This document shows, piece by piece, positions 40,684 through 41,324 of a stretch of 41,324 nucleotides of DNA. Position numbers and translations under genes: made by a program. The stretch lies in NCBI RefSeq assembly GCF_013372625.1, contig NZ_JABXFD010000377.1:1-41324 (forward strand), given 5' to 3'. The notes below the pieces were generated by a model. That model saw only the letters and a list, made by a program, of their open reading frames with translations, ran no database searches and had not been told where the DNA came from. Position 1 is the first letter of the stretch. Each line of letters begins with the position of its first letter. The stretch comes from Actinomadura sp. BRA 177 (GTDB lineage: Bacteria; Actinomycetota; Actinomycetes; Streptosporangiales; Streptosporangiaceae).

Positions 40684-41324
40684 CCGTCCTCGCCCTCGAC
40701 ATCGGCGGCACCAAGTTCGCCGTCGCCCGCGTCGACGCGTCCGGGACCCTCCTCGACCGCGCCGAGCACCCCGTCGGGCAGTCGCCCACCGCGACCCTCC
40801 GCGGCCTCGTCGCCGACTTCGCCGACCGCGGCGTCACCGGCATCGGGATCGGCTCCGCGGGCCCGATCGACACGATGGCCGGCACCGTCAGCCCGATCAA
40901 CATCCCCCGCTGGCGCGGCTACCCGCTCGTCGCCGCCGTCCAGCGCCTCGTCCCCGGCGTCCCCGTCTCCCTCGCCGGCGACGCCCAGTGCATGGCCCTC
41001 GGCGAATGGTGGCGCGGCGGCCACTCCGGCTCGTCCCTCCTCGGCATCGTCGTGTCGACCGGCGTCGGCGGCGGCCTCATCATCGACGGCCGCCCCTGGA
41101 CGGGACGGACCGGCAACGCCGGCCACATCGGCCACGTCCTCGTCGACCACGACGGCGAACCCTGCGTGTGCGGCGCCCGCGGCTGCCTGGAGACGGTCGC
41201 CTGCGGCCCCAGCATGGTCCGCTGGGCGCTCGCCCAGGGCTGGACCCCCGCCACCGCCCGCCCCGCCCCCTGCCCCCTCTACCCCTCTCCCCCTGCCGAC
41301 GCAGACGACACGGCCGCGCCCTGG
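40680..41324 (+). CDS. ROK family sugar kinase (glucokinase-like), 3' end cut by window
   Basis: The visible 215 codons are the N-terminal two-thirds of a ROK kinase. The ATP phosphate-1 motif is LALDIGGTKFAVARVD, the sugar-binding/catalytic part is SLAGDAQCMALGEW with the catalytic Asp, and VVSTGVGGGLIIDG is the second phosphate motif. The ROK zinc site is GHIGHVLVDHDGEPCVCGARGCLE. Glucose, mannose, or N-acetylmannosamine could be the substrate. Overlap with manA makes a hexose that enters mannose 6-phosphate metabolism attractive. The last ~20 codons are Ala/Pro-rich and continue past the window end. Confidence 0.92.
   Translation, partial: MTVLALDIGGTKFAVARVDASGTLLDRAEHPVGQSPTATLRGLVADFADRGVTGIGIGSAGPIDTMAGTVSPINIPRWRGYPLVAAVQRLVPGVPVSLAGDAQCMALGEWWRGGHSGSSLLGIVVSTGVGGGLIIDGRPWTGRTGNAGHIGHVLVDHDGEPCVCGARGCLETVACGPSMVRWALAQGWTPATARPAPCPLYPSPPADADDTAAPW

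Noticed and set aside
1-41324. rRNA, tRNA genes or CRISPR arrays
   Set aside because: No cloverleaf, rRNA-like segment or regularly spaced repeats were noticed while reading either strand. A tRNA scan could still find one I missed.

Overview
The window is very GC-rich, with GTG and TTG starts, four-base ATGA/GTGA gene overlaps and several families confined to Actinobacteria (DUF4193, DUF3710, DUF3159, DUF4235, a bL37-like ribosomal peptide). It looks like chromosomal sequence from a filamentous actinomycete, perhaps a Thermomonosporaceae or Streptosporangiales member; that placement is inference, since no rRNA gene is present.

Layout. 1-2.9 kb: the 5' part of a Ser/Thr kinase (-), DUF4193, an unrecognised protein and DUF4235. 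3.1-7.0 kb: a valyl-tRNA synthetase of the archaeal-like type and a convergent CYP125/CYP124-like P450. 7.0-8.1 kb: a YidC-type insertase and its DUF6412 neighbour. 8.1-11.2 kb (-): a tightly coupled cassette of an unknown protein, a MauE-like membrane protein, a MauD/TlpA-like anchored thioredoxin, a Tat-exported protein with 12 cysteines, a multi-spanning membrane protein broken by an in-frame TGA, and a 52-residue protein. It resembles the maturation part of methylamine dehydrogenase systems without the enzyme's heavy chain and is the best candidate here for an undescribed system. 11.4-12.9 kb: dUTPase, DUF3710 and a 26-residue bL37-like gene. 12.9-15.3 kb: PIG-L deacetylase, SdpI-like protein and an NhaD/ArsB-type transporter. 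15.3-17.6 kb: a lone TnpB-like element and a possible FtsX-permease remnant. 17.7-25.6 kb: MurJ-like flippase, OB-fold protein, DUF3159, two RCK/TrkA proteins divergent from a KimA-like APC transporter, then a frameshifted TRAM/RlmD-like RNA methyltransferase.

25.6-32.5 kb: a ThrE-type exporter interrupted by TGA, a DUF1906 glycosidase-like protein, a secreted DUF11-like protein, an LLM oxidoreductase, and a 14-TM MFS pump divergent from a TetR regulator with operator-like palindromes between them. 32.4-36.1 kb: a TIGR02452 (PARG-like) protein, Hen1 and Pnkp of the bacterial RNA-repair system; Pnkp appears to have lost the rest of its phosphatase and most of its ligase by an in-frame internal deletion. 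36.2-41.3 kb: zinc-ribbon protein, APH-fold kinase, fatty acyl-CoA ligase, a tiny DnaJ-type zinc-finger protein, mannose-6-phosphate isomerase and a ROK kinase cut by the window end.

Five genes carry lesions (two in-frame TGAs, two frameshifts, one internal deletion). This is real gene decay or sequence error, and should be settled before functional conclusions are drawn. No rRNA, tRNA or CRISPR array was recognised.
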